Assembly: GCA_017617145.1 (NCBI GenBank)
Contig: JAFZWX010000034.1
Span: forward strand, 1-28,579
Length of the DNA: 28,579 nt
From: Treponema sp.
GTDB lineage: Bacteria; Spirochaetota; Spirochaetia; Treponematales; Treponemataceae
Direction: 5' to 3'
Made by a program: the position numbers and the translations under genes. A model generated the notes under the pieces. That model ran no database searches. It was not told the DNA's origin and was given only the letters and a program-made list of their open reading frames with translations. Positions 8,488 through 16,623 of this stretch are shown here, in pieces. Position 1 is the first letter of the stretch, and the number at the start of each line of letters is the position of its first letter.

Positions 8488-9280
8488 CTTTTTAGGCTTT
8501 TCGTGTCCACTTCTTCTTGCTGCAACCGGCGCATTATTCAGTGAATACACAGGAACGCTTGCACTCTTTATGGATGGGCTCATTTCTTTCTGCGGGTTTT
8601 TAACTTTTGCATTTACATCCTTTACAGGATCGGTATTTCTTGGAATTATTCTTTCTTCGATTGTGTCAATTGGATTATGCCTTTTATTTGCCTTCATAAT
8701 AGAAAAAACTCGTGCAAACTGCTTTATCGCCGCTATTGCTTTAAATCTTCTTTTTGGTTCGCTGACATCACTTTTTTCATGGGGATTTTTTGGTACTCGC
8801 GGAGTTCTTACTTCCGAAAATTTTTCATTTTCACCAGTTTCAGTAAACATTGCAGCAATCATTATAACAACCGTTTTTATCACTACCGCAATCTTATATC
8901 TCAAAAAGACACAAGGTGGAATCTATTTTAGAATCACTGGTTCAGATGCAGATGTGTTACTTGTAAGAGGAGTTTCCCCATCTATTTACAGAATTGCCGC
9001 CTGGGGAATCGCAGGTTTATTTGCAGGACTTTCAGGAAGTTTTCTTTCAATGCGAATTTCTTCTTTTGTTCCAAATCTGGCAAGTGGAAAAGGCTGGCTG
9101 GCACTCGCAGCTGTTTTTATGGGCAAACGTCGACTGCCATTCATTGCGTTATATGCAATTATTTTCTGTGCTGTTGATTTTGGAGCAGTTTATATACAAA
9201 GTTTTATTCCAAACATTCCATCATCAGTTGTATTGAGTCTGCCGTATATTGTTTCGTTAGCCCTTGTACTCTTCAACTGA
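8480..9280 (+). CDS. rfuD: ABC importer permease, RfuD type
   Basis: A 266-residue inner-membrane permease, partner of the preceding one and of the same superfamily. The N-terminal half contains [20 protein letters not shown] and [10 protein letters not shown], matching the family pattern (SE.tG.lnl..EG), here degenerate. A later segment, [20 protein letters not shown] (about residues 153-172), is the cytoplasmic coupling loop that contacts the ATPase. About seven to eight hydrophobic segments are seen. The SD AGGAGG lies inside the end of rfuC. The gene ends tail-to-tail with the MCP gene, overlapping it by 24 bp. There is no visible terminator; the operon's transcript probably runs into the antisense of the MCP 3' end. 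Confidence 0.88.
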   Translation: MINFLGFSCPLLLAATGALFSEYTGTLALFMDGLISFCGFLTFAFTSFTGSVFLGIILSSIVSIGLCLLFAFIIEKTRANCFIAAIALNLLFGSLTSLFSWGFFGTRGVLTSENFSFSPVSVNIAAIIITTVFITTAILYLKKTQGGIYFRITGSDADVLLVRGVSPSIYRIAAWGIAGLFAGLSGSFLSMRISSFVPNLASGKGWLALAAVFMGKRRLPFIALYAIIFCAVDFGAVYIQSFIPNIPSSVVLSLPYIVSLALVLFN

Positions 9281-11272
9281 TTCTAAATCAAATGTTATAT
9301 CTTCTCTGTTACCTGCTTCTAATGCCTGAAGCTGCTCTGGTGTAAGTTCCGGCGAAAGTTCCTGAGATACAGGTTTTTCTATTATGCTTTCTTCATCTGC
9401 CTGTTTTACCGCTTCTTCAACAGTTTCTTTTGTTTTGAATTCTTCAAGAATGTTTTCAAGATCAGTCATGTTCTTATAGCTTTCTTTACTTGCTATACTT
9501 ACGCCCATCATTCTTTCAACAATATCTGTAGTTCCACTCTTGATTTTCTTGATTGCAGATGTTGCTTCAAAGAACTTATCATTCATTGCATCAACATCTT
9601 GAGAAACAGATTTCTGCTGTTCGGCAAGCTTTTTACAGTAAGTGCTGATCTTATCGGCTGCAGTAAATTCTTCTTCACTCTTTTCCTTTATGTGCTGCAT
9701 CTGGGCATCAATACTTTCAATGCCAGCAGTAATTTCTCTGAGTGCCGAAACAACATCATCAGCATTGCGGCTTACCTTTTGGAAAGCGACAGACGCATCG
9801 TTACTTGAAGTATTTGCTTTATTTACAGAATCAATAATACCATTAATTACTTCTGCAATTGTTGCAGCATTTTCAGATGTACTTTCGGCAAGATTCCTGA
9901 TTTCTTCTGCAACTACTGCGAAGCCCTTTCCTGCTTCACCTGCGTGTGCCGATTCAATTGCCGCATTCATTGAAAGAAGGTTTGTCTGCTCTGCAACATT
10001 ATCAATAATATCAATTACTTCTTTTACTTCATCAAGCTGATTAGAAATAACTGTAAGAAGATCATTTGTACTTGAAATCTTTTCATCACCATCAGTAATA
10101 AGGGCATGCATTTCCTGTGCCATAGAAGAACGTTCAGTTGCCATAGTTCTGATATGTTCAAGAGTTCCCGCTGCCTGATTTACAGCCTTAGAACTTTCTT
10201 CAATTGCAAGAGCCTGAGTTTCATTATTGTCTACAAGTGTGTCGACCTGAACATTCATATCGGAAATAACCATTACAGCTTTTCCTACAGTTTCAATCAT
10301 CTGATCAAACTGAGTCATGATTGTCTTGATGTTTTCGTCAATTTCGGCAGTTGCAGCAGCAGTACTGTTTGCAGCATCATTAATTGTATAACCCGAAGAA
10401 ATTGCCCTCGACGCAGTAACTTTAACAACAGTGAAAAATGCATTAATCTGTTCGACCATGTTGTTGATGTTTGTCATAAGAGATTTTATTTCGTAGCTTC
10501 CTTTTGGAACAACACTTGCAGTAAAATCCTTATCGGCAAGAGTTTTTGTCATGTCTTTTACTCTAATAATTTTACGTGCAACATTTGTTGTAACAGAAAG
10601 GATAAGAGAAGTGATTGATACACAGGAAATAATTGCGATTATAAGAATTAAAAGCGAAATGTTTTTTTCCTGCTTTTCAACAGTTTCATCAATCATGTTG
10701 TAACATTCATCTGCCAAAGGCGAAATAAGATTATAGTATCTTCGGATTTCTGTAATATCTGTATTTGCAGTCTGAGAAAGAGTCATTATTTTTGAAACAG
10801 CTTCATCATCTGAAAGATAAGTAAAGGCATGCCGTATTCCATAAGAACGAATCTGAACCGAAGCATTATTATCGAGTTCAATCTTTTCCATTTCTGAGAG
10901 TTTTTTCTCTACGCTTTCAAGTCCAAGTGTAAACCGTAAGAAATAATCCTTTGCCTGAAGCTGAATCATCATATAATCATCTGGCAGTGTGTCTACAACT
11001 TCATCATAGAAATATGTATCAATATTATCTTCAAGTCCTTCAACTATTGTTTCAAGATTCTCATACGCATTACTTGTATCAAAACCCCAGTACTCCATTC
11101 CATCAAGATAAATAATAACTTCACTAATTTGTTTTTGAGTTTTAGCTAATACTAATTGATAATCTTTTGCTAACTGAATTTTTTTAAAACCCATGAGAGA
11201 GAGTGTAGAAAGAACAGCAACCTGGATAACAGAGAGAATTGTGATTAATAAAAACTTGTTTCTTAACTTCAT
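9257..11272 (-). CDS. Methyl-accepting chemotaxis protein
   Basis: A 671-residue transmembrane chemoreceptor. TM1 is at about residues 6-27, a helical periplasmic sensor at about 28-205 (probably four-helix bundle; no PAS or Cache motif seen), TM2 at about 207-230, then HAMP ([20 protein letters not shown]). The long signalling coiled coil follows, with its hairpin tip [20 protein letters not shown] at about 427-446, continued by [18 protein letters not shown]. This is the CheA/CheW-binding tip. There is no C-terminal CheR-tethering pentapeptide; it ends EEYKG. I chose ATG 11272 because it immediately precedes the TM1 signal anchor; in-frame ATGs at 11308 and 11374 would add an unlikely N-terminus. 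AAAAGGA lies upstream with an 11-nt spacing. Ligand unknown. Confidence 0.93.
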   Translation of the reverse strand: MKLRNKFLLITILSVIQVAVLSTLSLMGFKKIQLAKDYQLVLAKTQKQISEVIIYLDGMEYWGFDTSNAYENLETIVEGLEDNIDTYFYDEVVDTLPDDYMMIQLQAKDYFLRFTLGLESVEKKLSEMEKIELDNNASVQIRSYGIRHAFTYLSDDEAVSKIMTLSQTANTDITEIRRYYNLISPLADECYNMIDETVEKQEKNISLLILIIAIISCVSITSLILSVTTNVARKIIRVKDMTKTLADKDFTASVVPKGSYEIKSLMTNINNMVEQINAFFTVVKVTASRAISSGYTINDAANSTAAATAEIDENIKTIMTQFDQMIETVGKAVMVISDMNVQVDTLVDNNETQALAIEESSKAVNQAAGTLEHIRTMATERSSMAQEMHALITDGDEKISSTNDLLTVISNQLDEVKEVIDIIDNVAEQTNLLSMNAAIESAHAGEAGKGFAVVAEEIRNLAESTSENAATIAEVINGIIDSVNKANTSSNDASVAFQKVSRNADDVVSALREITAGIESIDAQMQHIKEKSEEEFTAADKISTYCKKLAEQQKSVSQDVDAMNDKFFEATSAIKKIKSGTTDIVERMMGVSIASKESYKNMTDLENILEEFKTKETVEEAVKQADEESIIEKPVSQELSPELTPEQLQALEAGNREDITFDLESVEEYKG

Positions 11273-11312
11273 AAACAGTACGATCCTTTTCAGGACAAAT
11301 TCCTTCATTATA

Positions 11313-11340
11313 TTATCGGAAGAATACACTAGACTGCTTA
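11313..11340 (-). promoter_or_regulatory. Sigma-28 (FliA/WhiG)-like promoter of the MCP gene
   Basis: On the minus strand, TCCGATAA (11320-11313) matches the flagellar/chemotaxis sigma -10 consensus GCCGATAA at 7 of 8 bases. A TAAG (consensus TAAA) lies 16 nt upstream (11340-11337; usual spacing 15). No good sigma-70 -35 accompanies the overlapping TATAAT at 11312-11307. Predicted start near 11305, leader about 33 nt. Confidence 0.45.
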
Positions 11341-11400
11341 CATTTATTTTATTCCCAAAATGATATTCTTTCAAGAAAAATTACAATCTGTCAGGAATAA

Positions 11401-13227
11401 TTACATTTTTTCAAGATAAGGAACTAAAACAAGATTCATTGCGTTCTTAATTACCTGAAGTGTACATTGTGCTAAATAAAGGCGTGCACTGGCAAGTTGT
11501 TTATTCTCTGATGCAGCAGAAACAATCGGGCAATTCTGATAAAACCTGCTGAAAAGTTTTGCAGTTTCATAGACAAAAGCTGCAATTACACTTGGATCAA
11601 GGTTTTCGGCGGCTTTTTCTACTGCAGAAGGATAATCACCAAGTTGTTTAATAAGTGCCCATTCATCTTCGCTTGTGAGCAATGCTACTGCTTCATCTGA
11701 ATCGTTTGAAGTTATGCCGGCATCCTGTGCTTTTGCAAGAATTGAATTTATGCGGGCACCCATATACTGAAGATATGGACCTGTATTTCCATTAAAGCTG
11801 AGTGATTCTTCAGGATTAAAAAGCATATCCTTGGCTGGAGTTGCCTGAAGAATATAATAATGAAGGGCCCCAAGAGCTACCTTTTCTGCAACCTCATCGG
11901 CATCACCAACCTGAGTATCGCGTTCTCGCTCTTTAATTGCTTCAAGAGCGTCTGCGTGCAGAGAATCAATAAGATTATCGGCATCGACAACAGTTCCTTC
12001 GCGGCTCTTCATACGTCCACTTGGGAGATTTACCATTCCATAACTCAAATGGAAAAGTTTATCTGCCCATTCAAAGCCCAGTTTCTTAAGAATATGAAAG
12101 AGAACCTTAAAGTGATAATTTTGTTCGCTTGCTACAACATATACAAGCTGGTTAAATGCCCAGTCGTTGTGGCGGCTGATTGCAGTACCAATGTCCTGAG
12201 TGATGTATACACTGGTTCCGTCTTTGCGGAGCAGAACTTTTTCCTGATTATTGCCGTCCTTACCTTTGCCTGTTACGTCTGTTACATCAATACGAACAGA
12301 TCCGTCCGGGGCTTTAAAGAATACTCCTTTGTCCAGGCCTTTTAATATTTCGTCCTTGCCTTTGAGGTAGGTTTCGCTTTCAAAATAATATTTGTCAAAA
12401 CTTATGCCTGTGCGGTTGTAGGTTGCCATCATTCCGTCAAAGGTCCAGCCGTTCATTTTTTCCCAAAGTGCGTGAACTTCAGGGTCTCCGGCTTCCCATT
12501 TGATGAGCATGTCTTCTGCCATCTGATTAGCTTCCGGGTGGGCGGTTTCGGGCTTGTCTTTTTCGCCTTTAAGATATTTATCAAACTCTACGTAGCACTG
12601 TCCTACAAAATGGTCGCCTTTCATACCAAGACTTTCTGGTGTGTCGCCTGCGGCTTCGTGGAAGAGTTTATAGGCAAGCATTGATTTACAAATGTGAACA
12701 CCACGGTTATTGATGAGGTCTACCTTGTAAACTTCGGCGCCTGCTGCCTTTAAGATGCGGCTTACAGATTCTCCAAGGGCGTCGTTGCGCACATGTCCAA
12801 GATGGAGGGGCTTGTTTGTGTTTGGCGAAGAAAACTCAATCATTACACGACGGCCTTCGAGCGGCTTTTTGCCGTCTGAATTGAGAGATCCGTATGTGTC
12901 GCCCTGTGCTTTTACTGCTTTAAGGATTGGAGCAGCAGCGTCGCTTTTATTAAGCTTAACATTTACATAAGGACCAACTGCAATGAATTCACCCAAAGAT
13001 TTGTCTGTAATTTTTGCAACTACCCCTGCGGCAATCTGTGGTGGAGCCATACGAAGTGCCTTTGCGTATGCAAACATAGGACTGCCCAAATCCCCCATTT
13101 CTGGGTTTGGGGCATTCTGCACAACGATTGTGGCGACATCAACAACGGCTGCCGACGGGTCTTTTTCTTTTATGAATTCATTAAGTGCCGCAGCGATGAT
13201 GTTGCGGCAGGTTTCTTTTGCATCCAT
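11401..13227 (-). CDS. argS: Arginyl-tRNA synthetase
   Basis: Class I aminoacyl-tRNA synthetase (608 residues) charging tRNA-Arg. The N-terminal Add1 domain has PNPEMGDLGSPMFAYAKAL, the ArgRS signature that binds the tRNA D-loop. Catalytic motifs are SSPNTNKPLHLGHVRND (HIGH = HLGH, about residues 143-146) and a divergent KMSKS, SGRMKSREGT (about residue 405), as is common in this family. The C-terminal DALR anticodon-binding domain runs from about 485 to the end. Length is normal. Start: GAAGAGG precedes ATG 13227 at good spacing. It lies downstream of lysS on the same strand, separated by 113 bp filled mostly by a twin-hairpin element, so it may be cotranscribed with lysS or separately expressed. 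Confidence 0.97.
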   Translation of the reverse strand: MDAKETCRNIIAAALNEFIKEKDPSAAVVDVATIVVQNAPNPEMGDLGSPMFAYAKALRMAPPQIAAGVVAKITDKSLGEFIAVGPYVNVKLNKSDAAAPILKAVKAQGDTYGSLNSDGKKPLEGRRVMIEFSSPNTNKPLHLGHVRNDALGESVSRILKAAGAEVYKVDLINNRGVHICKSMLAYKLFHEAAGDTPESLGMKGDHFVGQCYVEFDKYLKGEKDKPETAHPEANQMAEDMLIKWEAGDPEVHALWEKMNGWTFDGMMATYNRTGISFDKYYFESETYLKGKDEILKGLDKGVFFKAPDGSVRIDVTDVTGKGKDGNNQEKVLLRKDGTSVYITQDIGTAISRHNDWAFNQLVYVVASEQNYHFKVLFHILKKLGFEWADKLFHLSYGMVNLPSGRMKSREGTVVDADNLIDSLHADALEAIKERERDTQVGDADEVAEKVALGALHYYILQATPAKDMLFNPEESLSFNGNTGPYLQYMGARINSILAKAQDAGITSNDSDEAVALLTSEDEWALIKQLGDYPSAVEKAAENLDPSVIAAFVYETAKLFSRFYQNCPIVSAASENKQLASARLYLAQCTLQVIKNAMNLVLVPYLEKM

Positions 13228-13245
13228 GTTAACCTCTTCAAATAT

Positions 13246-13337
13246 GAGATTCCCGGGTCAAGCCCGGGAATGACAATGGTTGTGTGTCATTGTCGTATGA
13301 CAACTTGTGTCATTGTCGGGCTTGACCCGACAATCTC
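13246..13337. repeat. Twin-hairpin palindromic element between lysS and argS
   Basis: A 92-bp element bounded by GAGATT and AATCTC. Left hairpin 13249-13271 is ATTCCCGGG-TCAAG-CCCGGGAAT; right hairpin 13312-13334 is ATTGTCGGG-CTTGA-CCCGACAAT. Each has a perfect 9-bp stem, and they are inverted copies of each other that differ at two base pairs. The middle holds a 13-bp direct repeat TGTGTCATTGTCG (13283-13295, 13306-13318). Its form is that of a MITE/REP-like element; in the lysS-argS transcript it could fold and modulate readthrough or stability. Confidence 0.8.
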
Positions 13338-13340
13338 TTA

Positions 13341-14975
13341 CTAATATACACTTAAAATTTTCTGAAGCCTTTCTTTACCAATAATGCGGAAGAAGCTTCC
13401 CAAACGTGGACCCTGCTCTTTTGCAATGAGTGCCTGGTAAAGTGCAGTGAACAATGCTTTTGATTCAAGTCCCATTTCGGTTGCAATGTCGTACATTGCC
13501 TGCTGGCATTCCTTATCAAGCTGGAAGGTGTCGAGTTTTGGAAGAACTTCGTCGCGAACGCGCTGAACTGCCTTTAAAATGTCGCCGCTCAAGTCTGCCT
13601 TGCTTCCGTCATTGCGAAGTTCAAAACAGAAATCTGGTGCGCAGTCTGGAGCCGAATGCTTTACCCAGAACCATGCACATTCAATACGTCGGCGAAGTCT
13701 TTCTTCCTGTTCAGGCTTTACGTCTCCAAGTGCCTTGATTACTGCATCAATATCACCAGAGTGAATCTGAAGCAATGTTGTAAGCTGACGGATTGTAATC
13801 TGGTAAGGCATAACTTCAGGAATCTTTCCGTCAATCTGGCTGAGCATGTAGATTCGCTTTTCTTTATTAAAGTGGTCATCGCTCTTTGCCTTATCTATTC
13901 CGTAAACAATTCGTTCTGTCTTGTCGTAGTCTTCGTAAACCTTAAGAACATCCATATCAAAACTGATTGCAAATTCTGTGTTTGGACGAGTTCCTGCAAA
14001 AAGGTAGCGCAAAACTTCTGCCTGGTAAACATCGAGTGCGTCTGGCAAAGCAATAACCTTTCCCTTTGAAGAAGACATCTTTCCTGGAACACCTTTTAAA
14101 TTTACAAAGTCGTAGCGCATTGTAACCGGTGCATCCCAGTCGTAGATTCTCTTAGAAACAAGTTTTGCTGTGTCATACGAACCACCCGGGCTTATGTGGT
14201 CTTTTCCACCTGGCTCGAATACTACCTTTTCTTCATTCCAGCGCATAGGCCAGTCAACACGCCAGCCAAGCTTTGCACCCTTGAATACGCGGATATCTGC
14301 AGTTTCGCAGTTGCCGCATTCACACTTGTAGGTAATTCCGTATTCGCCGTCGTAATCGGTAATTTCGGTTGTATCTTTGTTACACTTGCCACAGAAAATA
14401 GAAACAGGCCAGTAAACATCTTCCGGCTTCATTTTGTGCTGGTCGTCGCGGTATTCGTTTAAGCATTCCTTAATAACATCGCGCTGTTGCATAGCCTTGC
14501 GCATTCCTTCTGCATAACGGTTTGCTCGGTAGCGGCTTGCCTGATACAAAAACTCAGGAGCAATTCCAACACGTGGAAGCTGAGTTTCAATATCTACTTC
14601 GTGATGGCGCGCATAGTTTTCGTTACGTCCTGTTGTATCTGGAACTTCGGTAATAGGATATCGAAGATATTTTTCAAGAACTTCTGGATCCGGCATATTT
14701 GCAGGAACTTTACGGAATACATCGTAGTCGTCCCAGGAATAAATAAAGCGGACTTTTTTACCACGGTCACGCAGGGCACGTACTACTAAATCTACAGTAA
14801 TAATTTCGCGGAAGTTTCCAAGGTGAACAGTTCCACTTGGTGTAATACCTGAAGCACAGGTGTAAGAATCCAAATCACCTTTTTCGCGGATAATCTGGTT
14901 TGCCATCTGATCTGCCCAGTGACAGAGCAATGGATTTCTCTTTTCGTTCTGATTGTTCTGATTTTCGTTACTCAT
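13341..14975 (-). CDS. lysS: Lysyl-tRNA synthetase, class I
   Basis: A 544-residue class I LysRS (archaeal type), unrelated to the usual bacterial class II enzyme; known from archaea, spirochaetes and some alphaproteobacteria. Motifs: ASGITPSGTVHLGNFRE (HIGH = HLGN, residues 51-54) and GKMSSSKGKV (KMSKS, about residue 302). A Cys-rich pair, CGKC and CECGNC (about 193-222), probably forms a zinc ribbon. FEPGGKDHISPGGSYDTAK and an all-helical C-terminal anticodon-binding region complete the family pattern. Length is normal. The start has no SD; a TATAAT lies 8 nt before the ATG, so the mRNA should begin at or next to the start codon. Divergent from the Ig/beta-helix lipoprotein gene. Confidence 0.97.
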   Translation of the reverse strand: MSNENQNNQNEKRNPLLCHWADQMANQIIREKGDLDSYTCASGITPSGTVHLGNFREIITVDLVVRALRDRGKKVRFIYSWDDYDVFRKVPANMPDPEVLEKYLRYPITEVPDTTGRNENYARHHEVDIETQLPRVGIAPEFLYQASRYRANRYAEGMRKAMQQRDVIKECLNEYRDDQHKMKPEDVYWPVSIFCGKCNKDTTEITDYDGEYGITYKCECGNCETADIRVFKGAKLGWRVDWPMRWNEEKVVFEPGGKDHISPGGSYDTAKLVSKRIYDWDAPVTMRYDFVNLKGVPGKMSSSKGKVIALPDALDVYQAEVLRYLFAGTRPNTEFAISFDMDVLKVYEDYDKTERIVYGIDKAKSDDHFNKEKRIYMLSQIDGKIPEVMPYQITIRQLTTLLQIHSGDIDAVIKALGDVKPEQEERLRRRIECAWFWVKHSAPDCAPDFCFELRNDGSKADLSGDILKAVQRVRDEVLPKLDTFQLDKECQQAMYDIATEMGLESKALFTALYQALIAKEQGPRLGSFFRIIGKERLQKILSVY

Positions 14976-14983
14976 AGCGTAAT

Positions 14984-15012
14984 ATTATAGTAAAAAAATG
15001 CGATTGTATCAA
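14984..15012 (-). promoter_or_regulatory. Promoter of lysS, leaderless configuration
   Basis: On the minus strand, TTGATA (15012-15007), 17-bp spacer, perfect TATAAT (14989-14984), then 8 nt to the ATG. Predicted leader 0-3 nt, leaving no room for a T-box or other attenuator. Confidence 0.75.
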
Positions 15013-15045
15013 ATGGCTCATATACCGTCATTGCAATCGAAGTGC

Positions 15046-15063
15046 GGTAAAAGTTGATTTACC
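15046..15063. promoter_or_regulatory. Possible operator dyad in the lysS/lipoprotein divergent region
   Basis: GGTAAA-AGTTGA-TTTACC is an 18-bp dyad in the shared upstream region, 28 bp before the -35 of the lipoprotein promoter and 33 bp beyond that of lysS. It could bind a regulator, but in AT-rich intergenic DNA it may be chance. Confidence 0.25.
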
Positions 15064-15091
15064 CGTGAAACTGTTCCAAAATCTTATTTCC

Positions 15092-15119
15092 TTGACAGAT
15101 GAAAAAAGCAAGTTATAAT
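15092..15119 (+). promoter_or_regulatory. Consensus sigma-70 promoter of the beta-helix lipoprotein gene
   Basis: Perfect TTGACA (15092-15097), 16-bp spacer and perfect TATAAT (15114-15119). Predicted start near 15126, giving a leader of about 40 nt that carries a strong AAAGGAG. Confidence 0.82.
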
Positions 15120-15165
15120 TTTATTATACTATTATGTGTCCCTAAAAAAGGACAAAGGAGTTGTT

Positions 15166-16563
15166 ATGAACTTTGTAAGAAAACTTATGGTTTTACTGTC
15201 TGCTGTTTTTCTGATTATTGGTTTGAGCAGCTGTGAAGAATTGTTGGGGAAAATGCTAGGAGAAGAATTGTATGATGCTAATTATCCGGATGTTTCTGTA
15301 AAGGATAATGAATACGACTATTCGATTCATTATGGAGAAACACTAACACTTGAAGTTGAAGCAAGTGTAGATGATGACGGAACCTTGAGCTATCAGTGGT
15401 ATTCGAACGACAAAGATAAAAAAGATAAGGCAACAGCCATTACTGGTGCCACTAAAAGCACATACACCTATACAGCTCCATCAGAAGAAATTCCTGCAAA
15501 GTATTTCTGGTGTAAGGTAACAAATAAAAAAGGCACAAAAAAGGCTGAATCATGGACTTATACAATAACTGTTTCTGTAAGTAATATTATTCGATTGAAT
15601 GGCAAAACTTACGAATCAGCGGAAGAATGGGATTCAACTTATACTTATTACCTGGAAGGATGGGTTTCTACAGAAAGCTCTCTAGTTATACCTGCTGGTA
15701 CAATTATCAAATCTGGCCCAAATGGTTCTTTAGAAACAAACTACGCTGGTACAATTACAGCAATTGGAGATGAAGAAAACCCGATTATCTTTACTTCATA
15801 TCGCGATAATTCTGTAGGTATCACAATTCCAGAATTCAAAGGAAGTAGCGTAGAAGCTGCAAAAGGTGATTGGGGTGGCGTTGCAATTAAAGGAGCTACA
15901 GGTTCAAAATTTGAATATTGTAACTTCTCTTATTCAAATGTATTTGCATTGAATCTAAACAATACTGCTACTGTAAACAATTGTACATTTACATTCAATG
16001 AATCAGAACGTCGTTCTGGTGCCTTGCATCTCAACGATAGAGCAGGAGGTTCGATTGTTACTAATAATACTTTCTACAACAATGACTGGCCGCTTTCTTG
16101 TCCTAACAATTATACAGTCGATAACTCCAATATTTTCCATAATCCTGAAGATGAAGAAATTAAAAACAAATATCAGGCTATTGTATTAGATCAAGGACAG
16201 GAAATTAAAGGTACAACAAATTGGGCAATAACAGAACTCCCATACTTTGTAACAAATGGTTGGGTTGAGGTTTCAGGAACCTTGAACATAGCTGACAACG
16301 TTATAGTAAAATTTGCTCATGAAAGTAAATTAGGAACAAGCGCGACAGGAACAATTTCCCCTGGAACAACTACCATTTTTACCTCTTACAGAGATGATGC
16401 ACATGGTGGTGATATAGAAGCTGATGGACAGCCAACTGCTCCTGCTGACGGTGACTGGCAAGGAATATATCTTGATGGTTCAGATAAATGGGGTTGGGAT
16501 AACGAACTCAACAAGGACACCACAAGAGTTTTGTTCAACAATAAGGACAACTTGAAAGACTAA
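15166..16563 (+). CDS. Lipoprotein with Ig-like and right-handed beta-helix domains
   Basis: A 465-residue predicted surface or periplasmic lipoprotein. The signal peptide ends in lipobox LSSC with Cys23. Residues about 50-135 form an Ig-like domain (LTLEVEASVDDDGTLSYQWY, then YFWCKVTNKKGT). From about residue 175 Asn/Thr-rich beta-helix rungs follow (FEYCNFSYSNVFALNLNNTA, TVNNCTFTFN, IVTNNTFYNN). The module IFTSYRD...GDW.G is present twice (about 205-245 and 403-445), suggesting internal duplication. No catalytic motif is evident, so adhesion or glycan binding is only a guess. ATG 15166 has AAAGGAG five bases upstream; an in-frame GTG at 15136 would place the signal peptide internally and is rejected. 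It is monocistronic with its own consensus promoter and terminator, implying high expression. Confidence 0.88.
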   Translation: MNFVRKLMVLLSAVFLIIGLSSCEELLGKMLGEELYDANYPDVSVKDNEYDYSIHYGETLTLEVEASVDDDGTLSYQWYSNDKDKKDKATAITGATKSTYTYTAPSEEIPAKYFWCKVTNKKGTKKAESWTYTITVSVSNIIRLNGKTYESAEEWDSTYTYYLEGWVSTESSLVIPAGTIIKSGPNGSLETNYAGTITAIGDEENPIIFTSYRDNSVGITIPEFKGSSVEAAKGDWGGVAIKGATGSKFEYCNFSYSNVFALNLNNTATVNNCTFTFNESERRSGALHLNDRAGGSIVTNNTFYNNDWPLSCPNNYTVDNSNIFHNPEDEEIKNKYQAIVLDQGQEIKGTTNWAITELPYFVTNGWVEVSGTLNIADNVIVKFAHESKLGTSATGTISPGTTTIFTSYRDDAHGGDIEADGQPTAPADGDWQGIYLDGSDKWGWDNELNKDTTRVLFNNKDNLKD

Positions 16564-16591
16564 GTTTCCTAGTAATTAAACTTTCATTCAC

Positions 16592-16623
16592 GACCCTTTG
16601 GCCCACGCTAAAGGGTCTTTTTT
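16592..16623 (+). terminator. Intrinsic terminator after the beta-helix lipoprotein gene
   Basis: Stem GACCCTTT / AAAGGGTC (8 bp) with a 10-nt loop, followed by six T. It overlaps the stop codon of the convergent SPOR gene. Confidence 0.88.

Noticed and set aside
11273..11374. N-terminal extension of the MCP
   Set aside because: The added residues contain the promoter region and are unlike chemoreceptor N-termini; ATG 11272 directly precedes the membrane anchor.
13454..13764. Plus-strand open frames antisense to lysS and argS
   Set aside because: They are shadows of strongly coding minus-strand genes, with no start signals or recognisable protein features.
15136..15165. Upstream GTG start for the beta-helix lipoprotein
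   Set aside because: It would add ten residues before the signal peptide and ignores the strong AAAGGAG placed for ATG 15166.
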